64,000 bases of DNA, taken from NCBI GenBank assembly GCA_016703155.1, contig JADJCP010000007.1, forward strand, positions 62,001 to 126,000, in the 5' to 3' direction. Origin of the DNA: Hydrogenophilales bacterium. Its GTDB lineage: Bacteria; Pseudomonadota; Gammaproteobacteria; Burkholderiales; Thiobacillaceae. The notes beneath the pieces are model-generated. The model was not told the origin of the DNA. It worked only from the letters and a program-made list of their open reading frames with translations, and did not search any database. Numbering within the stretch: position 1 is the stretch's first letter; each line of letters starts with the position of its first letter. The position numbers and the translations under genes are program-made. Below are positions 48,297 to 56,573 of this stretch, one piece after another.

Positions 48297-49739
48297 ATGC
48301 CCCATAGCGCGTCAAGTCCCCTCGTCAGCGTGCTGATGCCCGCCTACAACCACGCAGCCTACGTGCGGGCTGCGGTGGATAGCGTGCTGGGGCAGACGTA
48401 TTCGAATCTGGAATTGATCGTCATCGATGACGCCTCATCGGATGGGACTTGGGAGGTCCTGATGACGTTCAGTGACCCACGCATGCGTTGCTTCAGGCAC
48501 GAAACCAATCAGGGTGCACACGCAACCTTGAATGAGGGGGTGAGTCTGGCAAAGGGCCAGATTATTTCGATCCTTAACTCTGACGATGTCTATTCCCTAG
48601 AGCGCTTGAGGTTGGTAATTTCTGTGCTGAGCGTGGAGCCTGAACTTCAAGCGGTTGTGACGCAGTATGATTTTCTGGACACATTCGGGGCAGTCGTCAA
48701 GGATGCGGCTTCCTTGGCGAAGGAGTTTCCTGACGCGACCAAGGGTATTGGCGATGAGGCGATGCAAATTAGCTCGTTAGAGTTGCAAACGCTATCGCTA
48801 TTGGCACGCAATTACTTTCACACCACCTCGAATCTGGTCATGCGGCGCGAGGTTGTCAGCCGAGTTGGGCCATTCCGTTCATATCGTTACGTTCATGACC
48901 ACGATTTTTTTCTGAGGCTGAGCATTCTTGCGCCGGTTCGTATGATCGATGAAAGCCATCTTGGCTACAGAATGCATGCAACAAATACCCTTTCAGAAAA
49001 CCCGGCGGTAACTGTTACTGAAACGGCAGGGATGCTTACAGAGTTCATGCTCACGCATGAGATTCATTGCCTGCGGCGGTATCATCCTGCCTATGCTGCA
49101 GTATTGGCATACCTGTTAGAAACATTCCGTGGCTATGGTGCCGAAAGATTAATGCTGTTCCTTGCGCTTGGTGAAGTGGCTGGATCGGTAAACTACCGTG
49201 CACTGACACCTCTTTTCGATGGATATACAAACGCCCAGGTAGTACATGATCGCGTGGCGGATTTGCTTCTAAAGGACCGTGCGGCTCAAGATTTACGATG
49301 GCAGAGTGAGCAGACCACATATTGGTGGGAAGAGGCTCAAAAACGCTACGAGCAATTAAGTAAAGCGACCACTGAAAAAGATAAGTCAGGACATGCCCTA
49401 TGGGAAGCTAATTATGCGTGCTGGCTCGTTGAGCAAGAACTCGCAGTCAAGGTGCAGGAACTTTCGGTCAAAGAGCGGGAGCTTGCGGTCAAGGAGCAGG
49501 AACTGTGGAAGCTCAAGCAGGACCACTGGGCAGTAAATGAGGCATTGTGGCAAGCTGAGCAGGACAGAAATTTTAAAAACCAACAAGTAACTTGGTTGCA
49601 GGGCCATTCCCAAGATTTAGAATTAGCTCTTTCTGAGTTGCATACACGCCACGAGCGCATCTTGAGTGTGCGTGTGGTTCACTTCTTGCGCCGAATGTAC
49701 GCATATTTCAGAAAACATATATCGGATCAATCAAAATGA
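48297..49739 (+). CDS. Family 2 glycosyltransferase with C-terminal coiled coil
   Basis: A 480-residue enzyme. Residues 1-280 are a GT2 domain (SVLMPAYNHAAYVRAAVDSVLGQTYSNLELIVIDDASSDGT, ISILNSDDVYSLERL, LVMRREVVSRVGPFRSYRYVHDHDFFLRLS). Residues about 330-465 are helical, with four heptad repeats of the type QELxVKE (49434-49520), predicting a coiled coil for self- or partner binding. A basic segment RVVHFLRRMYAYFRKH ends it. Base composition is AT-richer than in the secretion operon. The stop overlaps the next GT2 start by ATGA. Confidence 0.85.
   Translation: MPHSASSPLVSVLMPAYNHAAYVRAAVDSVLGQTYSNLELIVIDDASSDGTWEVLMTFSDPRMRCFRHETNQGAHATLNEGVSLAKGQIISILNSDDVYSLERLRLVISVLSVEPELQAVVTQYDFLDTFGAVVKDAASLAKEFPDATKGIGDEAMQISSLELQTLSLLARNYFHTTSNLVMRREVVSRVGPFRSYRYVHDHDFFLRLSILAPVRMIDESHLGYRMHATNTLSENPAVTVTETAGMLTEFMLTHEIHCLRRYHPAYAAVLAYLLETFRGYGAERLMLFLALGEVAGSVNYRALTPLFDGYTNAQVVHDRVADLLLKDRAAQDLRWQSEQTTYWWEEAQKRYEQLSKATTEKDKSGHALWEANYACWLVEQELAVKVQELSVKERELAVKEQELWKLKQDHWAVNEALWQAEQDRNFKNQQVTWLQGHSQDLELALSELHTRHERILSVRVVHFLRRMYAYFRKHISDQSK
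49434..49520 (+). repeat. Four degenerate 21-bp repeats encoding heptads
   Basis: Successive 21-bp units encode QELAVKV, QELSVKE, RELAVKE and QELWKLK. They build the coiled-coil tail of the GT2 protein and could expand or contract by recombination. Confidence 0.7.
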
Positions 49740-50660
49740 ATGACGTACGCGTTGCGGTTGTAACTCGGACAAAAAACCGTGCCATTCTGCTCAAGCGCGC
49801 AGTTCAGAGTGTGCTAGGACAGTCGTGCCCGGATTGGCATCATGTCATTGTCAATGATGGTGGTTCGCCCGATAGGTACGTAAGGTTCTGAAGCCACATC
49901 AAGATGCTTACAAAGGCCGCCTCACAGTGATTGACAATCCTAAGTCGGTGGGCATGGAGGCTGCATCAAACATCGGGATACGGGCTGTTGCGAGCGATTC
50001 GTGGTCATCCATGATGATGATGATTCTTGGGAGCCAACGTTCTTGGCGCGCTGTTTGGAGTTCATGAACAGCACAATAGTCCCGCGGCTCAATCGCGAGT
50101 ACGGCGGCGTGATCTCATATAGCCTAAGAATCATCGAGGAGATGGATGGTGAGAATGTACGAACCGTCAGCACGGCACCATTTAACACATGGATGGCTTC
50201 AGTTTCTCTATACCGATTGGCCGCAAGTAATACCTTTCCTCCTATCTCTTTCCTTTTTAAGCGAAAAGCGCTGGAAGACGTGGGGTATTTCAGGGAGGAC
50301 TTGCCTGTATTGGGGGATTGGGATTTTCACCTACGGATGTGTGTGAAATATGAGATTGGCCTCATACCCGAGTTATTGGCCAACTATCATCATCGTCTTT
50401 CTATTCTGTCCGGTGTCTATGGAAATACTGTGATTGCTGCTGACGCCAAACATCGCTTGTATGAAAACATGTACCGAAACGAGTTACTGAGACAAGATTT
50501 GGAGTCAGGGAAGGCAGGGTTGGGCTTTATTGTCAACATAGGAAGCAGCTTTGAACACGTCCATGGCCAGATTTGGCCGATCGAGAGTGTTATCTCGAAG
50601 CTGAAACACAATCCATGGTTAAGGCGCTTAGCCAAGTTCTTCCCCAGAGAATCCCGCTAG
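49736..50660 (+). pseudogene. Family 2 glycosyltransferase with two frameshifts
   Basis: About 308 residues if repaired. The N-terminus reads VAVVTRTKNRAILLKRAVQSVLGQ and HHVIVNDGGSPDRY, then stops at TGA 49890. One missing A at 49882-49883 restores VLKPHQDAYKGRLTVIDNPKSVGMEAASNIGIRA. A second missing T at 49998-49999 restores FVVIHDDDDSWEPTF and the rest, including GGVISYSL and the acceptor-side WDFHLRMCVKYEIG. Both breaks are in short homopolymers. The intact part from 50001 alone would lack the nucleotide-binding half. It lies in the AT-richer patch and shares its end with the HAD gene (TAGTG). Confidence 0.82.
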
Positions 50661-52708
50661 TGACTGGAATGACTGCTGTGGGACGCTTTGTCAGTTTATT
50701 GAATGAAGTTGATTTGGTTAGTTTCGACGTATTTGATACGGCCTTGGTTCGTGGTCTTGTTCGGCCCGTGGATCTGTTCATTCAATTGGCTATCGAGGCA
50801 CATGCACGTGGGCTGCTCACAACTGAGCAATCCAATGTCATTGAATTCAGACGTGCCCGCGAAACGGCAGAAAATGAAGCACGTCGGCTTGCTTGGGAGG
50901 CTCATCAGTGGGTAGAGATTACCCTGGAAGAAATTTATGCCCAACTGGGGTCCATACTGGGTTTGGATAAGATTGGCAGTCAGTCGCTAATGGCGTTGGA
51001 ACAAGAGCTTGAGTTGGCTCATGCTATAAAGAATGATTACATCGGTGCTCTGTATGACTTGGCCATGGGTGCGGACAAGAGGGTGGGCTTTATTTCAGAC
51101 ATGTACTTGGGTGAGCATTGTGTTCGTGGCATGCTGGACCGAGCTGGTTATTCTGATTACGAGTTTCTTTGCGTTTCATCTGTGACAAGGGAAACCAAAG
51201 CCTCTGGTACGTTGTATAAAAAAATTCACAAGGATTTGGGCGTGTCGTTCGGTAGATGGCTTCACGTTGGAGATAACCTTGGGTCTGATGTGAAACAAGC
51301 GCAGGCTTTGGGTATCAGGGCGCTACACTATGAAAAATGCACATTGAGGATGCCTAGGGAACGGATACTCCAGAGGCGTTTATCGTTTCATCCGCATCCA
51401 GACGCCACAACTAATTACGACTTGTTCAAATCAATCGTGGGAGGCCTGATAGCCGCCAGGCAATTTGTCGAGCCAGATCCGCCAAGCAAAGCAAAACCAG
51501 GAGATGTCAGCTTCTGGGAGACTTGGGGATATCGCCATGCTGGACCCTTGCTCGCTGGTTTTGGAAGTTGGTTGGTCCGGGAAATGGGCAAGCGTCAATT
51601 TCGGGATGCCTATTTCTTGTCTCGGGATGGCTATCTAATCAAGGAAATCGTCGACCGACTGACGCAAGTATCGGTGGATGCCAAGCCGGCCATCCAGACT
51701 CACTATCTTTACGCCTCGCGTCGGGCTTTCAACCTGGCAGCGATTACCGAATTAAGTGAGGAGAATCTGAATTTTCTGGTTAGTGGCACAAGCCGGATGT
51801 CACCTAGGCAATTTCTTGCGCGCATCGATATCAATATCGACCTCTATCTGGATGTTGTGGCTCGTGTCGGTTTTGGTTCGCCAGATGACGTCATCGTTGA
51901 CGGTCCTGGGTATGGGCGTCTACGCGCTTTGCTGCGAGACCTAGGTGAGCATATCTTGGCCCGAGCTGTCGATGAGTTCGAGACGCTAAGCCAGTATTTC
52001 CGGGAACAAGGGTTGCTTGATGGCGGCGAGGTGGCGATTATCGATCTTGGTTGGCATGGCTCACTGCAGCATTCCATGGAGAATTTGCTAAGCAGAATGG
52101 GCGCGTCGACTGTCATGACCGGTTATTACATGGGAACATTCCCTGCGGCCCGCCGTTATATCGACCGTGGACATGAATTATGCGGTTATCTTTGTGAGGA
52201 AGGCAAACCGGACGAGTTGTATGCGGCAATCAAGTTGTCTGTGGAGGTTTTCGAATGGATATTCTCCGCCCCTCATGGCAGCGTATGCAATTTCAAACTT
52301 GATGAGCTGGGCATCCACCCAGTATTCGCTGATTTCGATTTTGAGGATGCCCGGTGGGAGTGTGCTGCAGCGATGCAGTCCGGTGCGCTAAGCTTCATTG
52401 ATGACTATGTGCGGGTCTTGGGCGGGCAACTGCTGCCTGATGTTCCCCCCGATGCCGCTCTCCAACTTCTGCATGCAGCTCTACTAGAACCAACCCTGCA
52501 GGAAGCTCGATTAATCGGTGACCTTCAGCATGCCGAGGGTTTTGGCAGTGTCGCCGTAACACGCTATATCGCAAGGCCCGAAGGTTCTATTTGGAACCCA
52601 TTGAGTTATCCAGCCTTGGTTCGCGGCTATCGTGACGCATTCTGGCGTGCGGGCTACTTGACGCGGCTTGGGCTATCCTCTGTAGTCAGAAAAAAATGGT
52701 TCCAATGA
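50660..52708 (+). CDS. HAD-superfamily protein of the COG5610 type
   Basis: A protein of about 680 residues. The first 250 form a HAD domain with all motifs: DVFDTAL (nucleophile and general acid Asp), FISDMYL (motif II Ser), a Lys in ETKASGTLYKK, and HVGDNLGSDVKQA (motif IV acidic residues). The remaining about 430 residues (SFWETWGYRHAGPLLAGFGSWL, AYFLSRDGYLIKEI, AIIDLGWHGSLQ) are conserved in such polysaccharide-locus proteins, but their activity is unknown to me. GTG 50660 overlaps the previous stop and has AGAGA upstream; ATG 50669 and in-frame TTG 50573/ATG 50615 are alternatives. It may dephosphorylate a sugar phosphate. Confidence 0.8.
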   Translation: MTGMTAVGRFVSLLNEVDLVSFDVFDTALVRGLVRPVDLFIQLAIEAHARGLLTTEQSNVIEFRRARETAENEARRLAWEAHQWVEITLEEIYAQLGSILGLDKIGSQSLMALEQELELAHAIKNDYIGALYDLAMGADKRVGFISDMYLGEHCVRGMLDRAGYSDYEFLCVSSVTRETKASGTLYKKIHKDLGVSFGRWLHVGDNLGSDVKQAQALGIRALHYEKCTLRMPRERILQRRLSFHPHPDATTNYDLFKSIVGGLIAARQFVEPDPPSKAKPGDVSFWETWGYRHAGPLLAGFGSWLVREMGKRQFRDAYFLSRDGYLIKEIVDRLTQVSVDAKPAIQTHYLYASRRAFNLAAITELSEENLNFLVSGTSRMSPRQFLARIDINIDLYLDVVARVGFGSPDDVIVDGPGYGRLRALLRDLGEHILARAVDEFETLSQYFREQGLLDGGEVAIIDLGWHGSLQHSMENLLSRMGASTVMTGYYMGTFPAARRYIDRGHELCGYLCEEGKPDELYAAIKLSVEVFEWIFSAPHGSVCNFKLDELGIHPVFADFDFEDARWECAAAMQSGALSFIDDYVRVLGGQLLPDVPPDAALQLLHAALLEPTLQEARLIGDLQHAEGFGSVAVTRYIARPEGSIWNPLSYPALVRGYRDAFWRAGYLTRLGLSSVVRKKWFQ

Positions 52709-53559
52709 TTGGTACTAATCACATGAAAAAAAATGATTTATTAGCATCTGTCCTGAAATGCAACGCTTGCCAGAGTACGAATTTTGACTGGCAAGTTGGG
52801 AAATTAGTCTGTACTGCATGTGGACATAATTACAATATGGTACATGACAAGCCTGTCATGTATGACAACAGCCCCGTAAATGGTATTTCCCGAGGGGATA
52901 GTCATGATGTTCCGTCGAAATTGGCAGAGTATGTCGCTGATGGGCGGCTACTTGGGCTAAATCTTGGCGCAGGAAATTCCACAAAGCCTCGGCCAAATAT
53001 AATCAATGTGGATTATTTGCTTTACAGCAATGCAGATGCAGCTGTAGATGCTCACCAACTGCCTTTCGTTGATCAAGCATTTGATGTTGTTGCTTCGTTT
53101 AATGTTTTCGAACATCTAATTAACCCAGAGAAAGCAAGCAGCGAAATTTTCAGGGTGCTTAAACCTGGGGGGAGATTAATTATCCATACTGCATTTTTGC
53201 AGCCCTTGCACATGGAGCCATACCATTATTTCAATGCAACCGAATATGGCATCAGGCACTGGTTCAAAGATTTTAATATTGAACAAGTGGCAGTCTCCCC
53301 AAATTTCTCTCCGTTACTGAACTTGGCATGGATGGCAAGTATCATCCAATCCGGAGGAAAGGGCCTGTCCAAGCCCGACCGTCTTAGCATCGGCAATCTC
53401 ACTCTGGATCAACTTGCGACATTCTGGCAGGACACAAGCCTGGGGAGAGCAGATATGTGGACGAGTGATATCTTTAATCTTTCTCAAAAATTGCCAGACT
53501 CGACAAAGGCGGCCGTTGCTGGGGGGTTTGAACTTGAGGCGGTTCGCCCAAAACAATAG
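52705..53559 (+). CDS. SAM-dependent methyltransferase with N-terminal zinc ribbon
   Basis: A 284-residue methyltransferase. The N-terminus has a zinc ribbon (LKCNACQ...LVCTACGHNY, four Cys). The class I SAM domain shows LLGLNLGAGNSTKPRPNIINVDY (motif I), AVDAHQLPFVDQAFDVVASFNVFEHL and EIFRVLKPGGRLIIHT. It probably methylates a sugar or a lipid-linked glycan. ATG 52705 is chosen because it overlaps the stop of the HAD gene (ATGA); ATG 52696 and 52723 are alternatives. This gene is the most AT-rich of the window: the 60 bases from 53101 hold 23 G/C, against 40 in 60 at 13921 in gspE. Recent acquisition is likely. Confidence 0.87.
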   Translation: MIGTNHMKKNDLLASVLKCNACQSTNFDWQVGKLVCTACGHNYNMVHDKPVMYDNSPVNGISRGDSHDVPSKLAEYVADGRLLGLNLGAGNSTKPRPNIINVDYLLYSNADAAVDAHQLPFVDQAFDVVASFNVFEHLINPEKASSEIFRVLKPGGRLIIHTAFLQPLHMEPYHYFNATEYGIRHWFKDFNIEQVAVSPNFSPLLNLAWMASIIQSGGKGLSKPDRLSIGNLTLDQLATFWQDTSLGRADMWTSDIFNLSQKLPDSTKAAVAGGFELEAVRPKQ

Positions 53560-53578
53560 ACTTATGACATAGACACGA

Positions 53579-54490
53579 ATGTTGGCATCGACCCCAAGGC
53601 TTGTGGCCGTGGTTGTGACCTACGAGCCGAACATGGCGCAGCTAGAGGCGCTACTGAGCGTATTAGCGAACCAGGTGCACAGGGTGGTGCTCATAAATAA
53701 CGGTAGCTGTGATCCAGTTTCCATGTTGACTCTTGATGGTGGTATCACAAACGTCGATATCCTCAATTTAGGGGAGAACTTCGGCCTGGCAGCCGCACAA
53801 AATGAAGGTATCCGGCAAGCGAGATCGTTATCTGCCGAGTATGTCCTGTTTCTCGACCAGGATAGCCTGCCTGCCCCGGACATGGTGCAGCGTCTGTTGG
53901 TCGTGGCCAAGGAAAAACAGGCGGCGGGCATACGTCTGGCCTCGGTGGGCCCACGCTATTTCGATGTCCTGCAAGCCAGTCTCAGACCCTTTGTTCGCGT
54001 ACGTGGCTTACGTGTCCAACGCTTTGATTGTGAGCATGCAAACCAGGTCATTGAGGTCGATCATCTGATTTCCTCCGGCAGCCTCATCCCCATGACCGCC
54101 CTGGATGCCATCGGTGGGATGCGGGAGGAGCTGTTCATCGACTATGTCGATACCGAGTGGAGCTTGCGGGCGTGGCGCCTGGGCTATCGCTCGTTCGGCG
54201 TGTGTAATGCGACGATGCGCCATGGCCTGGGGGATCGGCCGTATCGATTTTTCGGGCGCTATGTGCCGATCCATGCGCCCTTGCGGCATTACTATCTATT
54301 TCGGAATACGCTCTGGCTGTACCGCCAGGGCTGGATACCGTGGACCTGGAAAGTGGCTACAGCCCGACGGGTGTTGCTCAAATTCCTGTTTTTTGCCGTT
54401 GTCCCGAGGGATCGACTTGGCCACGTGAAGATGATGGTCCGTGGGCTATGGGACGGCTTGCGCGGACGTATGGGACGGTTCGATTCCTAG
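53579..54490 (+). CDS. Rhamnosyltransferase-like family 2 glycosyltransferase
   Basis: A 303-residue GT2 of the RfbF/WbbL/RhlC type. Motifs are AVVVTYEPNMAQLEALL, VVLINNGSCDPVSM, GLAAAQNEGIRQA, VLFLDQDSLPAP (DxD) and IDYVDTEWSLRAWRLGYRSFGV. The C-terminal RHYYLFRNTLWLYR is characteristic of this subfamily, which usually transfers dTDP-rhamnose to O-antigen or glycolipid. The substrate is not certain. It follows the methyltransferase by 19 bp and returns to the GC-rich composition of the window. Confidence 0.85.
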   Translation: MLASTPRLVAVVVTYEPNMAQLEALLSVLANQVHRVVLINNGSCDPVSMLTLDGGITNVDILNLGENFGLAAAQNEGIRQARSLSAEYVLFLDQDSLPAPDMVQRLLVVAKEKQAAGIRLASVGPRYFDVLQASLRPFVRVRGLRVQRFDCEHANQVIEVDHLISSGSLIPMTALDAIGGMREELFIDYVDTEWSLRAWRLGYRSFGVCNATMRHGLGDRPYRFFGRYVPIHAPLRHYYLFRNTLWLYRQGWIPWTWKVATARRVLLKFLFFAVVPRDRLGHVKMMVRGLWDGLRGRMGRFDS

Positions 54491-54560
54491 CCAGAAAGGC
54501 CGCATGACCGTGACGGCCTGTGCGAAAATTCGTTAAATATCTATTTTCAAGGGGTTATCC

Positions 54561-56531
54561 ATGCCTGCTCGTTGGAAAAACCTGGTCTGGCTGGCTGTTG
54601 TTCTGCCACTGCTGTGCTTGATTTACCTGTTTGGCATGCAGAATGCACTGGTCTTTGACGACTTCATTGTCGCGGACGGGTCGGTATTCGCGGACTATGG
54701 CTACTTGCAGTCGATCAAGCCCAGGTTGCTTTCATACAGTACGTTTACCTGGGTTCGGGATGTCTTCGGTGAGGCGTTGTGGAAGCAGCGGATAGTCAAC
54801 CTGGCGATCCACATTGCGGTCGTTCTCGCCCTCTGGGGCTTGTATCGCGAGATATTGAAGTACATTGCCCACGCTCAGGATGATTTGGGCGGCGGCATCA
54901 CGACAGAATTTGCGTCTTTCCGGGAATCGCCCGCGCTGGGTCTGGCAATCGGTTTTTTTGCCCTGAATCCGGTGGCCATTTATGCGGTCGCGTATTTGAT
55001 TCAGCGTTCTATTCTGCTGGCCACATTGTTCGTGGTGCTGGCTTTGTTGGCTTTCATGCGTGGCTTGGCCGAGCGGCGCATCGGTTATTTTGCCTTGGCG
55101 CTGTTGTGCTATCTCCTGGCCGTGGCTTCAAAAGAGCATGCCGTCATGGCGCCATTCGTCGCGGCATTGCTGTACATCCTCGTGATGCGGCCATCCGTGA
55201 AAACCATGGCTGTCTGGCTGGCTGTAGGCCTGGCTCTTGTGGCTGGCGTAGGCGCGGTGCTAATGGCGTACTACGGAGAGATCATTGGTCAACCATTCGA
55301 CCAGTATTCCAGGATTTATCTGGCGCAACTCGCGGCGCTGGGCCCCGCTGTCGAGAAGCATGCGTTTGTGTTGAGCATCATCAATCAAGCCTATTTCTTC
55401 TTCAAATACGGCCTGTTCTGGCTGTTGCCTTACACCGGTTGGATGTCCATCGACATGCGCCCGCCGTTTCCTGTTTCGCTGGCCACTTTCCCACAGGTGT
55501 TAGGGGTGGTGGGGTATCTTGCCCTGGTCGTGTCCGGGTTGGTCATGCTTATCAAGTATCGGGATTGGCGTGCCCTGGTCGGGCTGTCGGTGCTGATGCC
55601 AGCCATCCTGTTCGTCACCGAATTTTCCACGGTTTGGGTGCAGGATCCGTTTGTGCTGTATCGGAGTTATCTCTGGGCCATCGGCTTGCCCGGCCTGGTT
55701 TTTTTCATGTTTCATGGCTTGCCCTCCAAGGTCTTGCTCACGGTAGGGCTGGCCTTGGCCGGACTTTTTGCCTGGGGTGGCATCGACCGCGTCTATTCGA
55801 TGTCCACGCCGGAGCGTGCCTGGACGGATGCGATCGCAAAACTGCCTGAGGATGAACGCGCGGTTGGGCGCTGGTTCCCCTATCTGAATCGTGGCAATGA
55901 GTTGCTCGACAAGGGACGCGAGCGGGCCGCGGTTCAGGATTTCATGACTTCGTCCAAACTGGGAGACGGTGGGTTTGGGGCCTATAACATCGGGGCTATG
56001 TTGTATTCGGAAGGCAAATACGAAAAATCGCTGGCGATGCTCGACCAAGCGGCATCCCAGGGGTTTTCACTGCCGTCTCTGAACTACCAGAAAGGGATTG
56101 CCTATCTGGCGCGACGTGACTTTGCCAGTGCCCTGCGCGAGTTTTCCTCGGCACTCGATAAGGCGCCCCCCATGGCCGAGCGCCTCGAAATCCTGGTCAT
56201 GCGTGCGCGGGCCAATCTGGGGATGGGCCATATCGACGTAGCCATTCAGGATCTCGCAACGGTGCTTGGCACCATGCCCGAGCACAAGAAGGCACGCCTT
56301 TCGATGGGCATGGCGTATGTGAAGAATCAACAGTATCAACTTGCCCAGGATATTTTCAGCAAACTGATGGCCGGGGATGAACATGCGCCGCTTTATTATG
56401 GGCGCGCCATGGCGAACCATGGCTTGAAGCACAAGCAGGCCGCATTGGACGACATCAACAAGGCGATCGAATTGTCTCCGCACGAGCCTGAGTTCAAATT
56501 ATGGCGCGACAAGATCGTGGCCATGCCATGA
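54561..56531 (+). CDS. GT-C-type membrane protein with C-terminal TPRs (TMTC-like)
   Basis: A 656-residue protein. Residues 1-420 hold about ten transmembrane segments (LVWLAVVLPLLCLIYLFG, FALALLCYLLAVASKEH, VVGYLALVVSGLVMLI), with the GT-C-type acidic loop ALVFDDFIVADGSVF and a conserved YLIQRS region. Residues about 450-650 are TPRs (AAVQDFMTSSKLGDGGFGAYNIGAMLYSEGKYEKSLAML). This layout, multispan plus TPR with an acidic first loop, is like TMTC-type O-mannosyltransferases, so it may use a polyprenyl-linked sugar. AAGGGG (54549-54554) precedes ATG. The GT4-GT2 fusion and DUF2304 genes that follow could supply its donor. Confidence 0.8.
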   Translation: MPARWKNLVWLAVVLPLLCLIYLFGMQNALVFDDFIVADGSVFADYGYLQSIKPRLLSYSTFTWVRDVFGEALWKQRIVNLAIHIAVVLALWGLYREILKYIAHAQDDLGGGITTEFASFRESPALGLAIGFFALNPVAIYAVAYLIQRSILLATLFVVLALLAFMRGLAERRIGYFALALLCYLLAVASKEHAVMAPFVAALLYILVMRPSVKTMAVWLAVGLALVAGVGAVLMAYYGEIIGQPFDQYSRIYLAQLAALGPAVEKHAFVLSIINQAYFFFKYGLFWLLPYTGWMSIDMRPPFPVSLATFPQVLGVVGYLALVVSGLVMLIKYRDWRALVGLSVLMPAILFVTEFSTVWVQDPFVLYRSYLWAIGLPGLVFFMFHGLPSKVLLTVGLALAGLFAWGGIDRVYSMSTPERAWTDAIAKLPEDERAVGRWFPYLNRGNELLDKGRERAAVQDFMTSSKLGDGGFGAYNIGAMLYSEGKYEKSLAMLDQAASQGFSLPSLNYQKGIAYLARRDFASALREFSSALDKAPPMAERLEILVMRARANLGMGHIDVAIQDLATVLGTMPEHKKARLSMGMAYVKNQQYQLAQDIFSKLMAGDEHAPLYYGRAMANHGLKHKQAALDDINKAIELSPHEPEFKLWRDKIVAMP

Positions 56532-56573
56532 CCGGCGGTGCCGGACGTGCCGGCATCTGAGAATCCACCCGGG

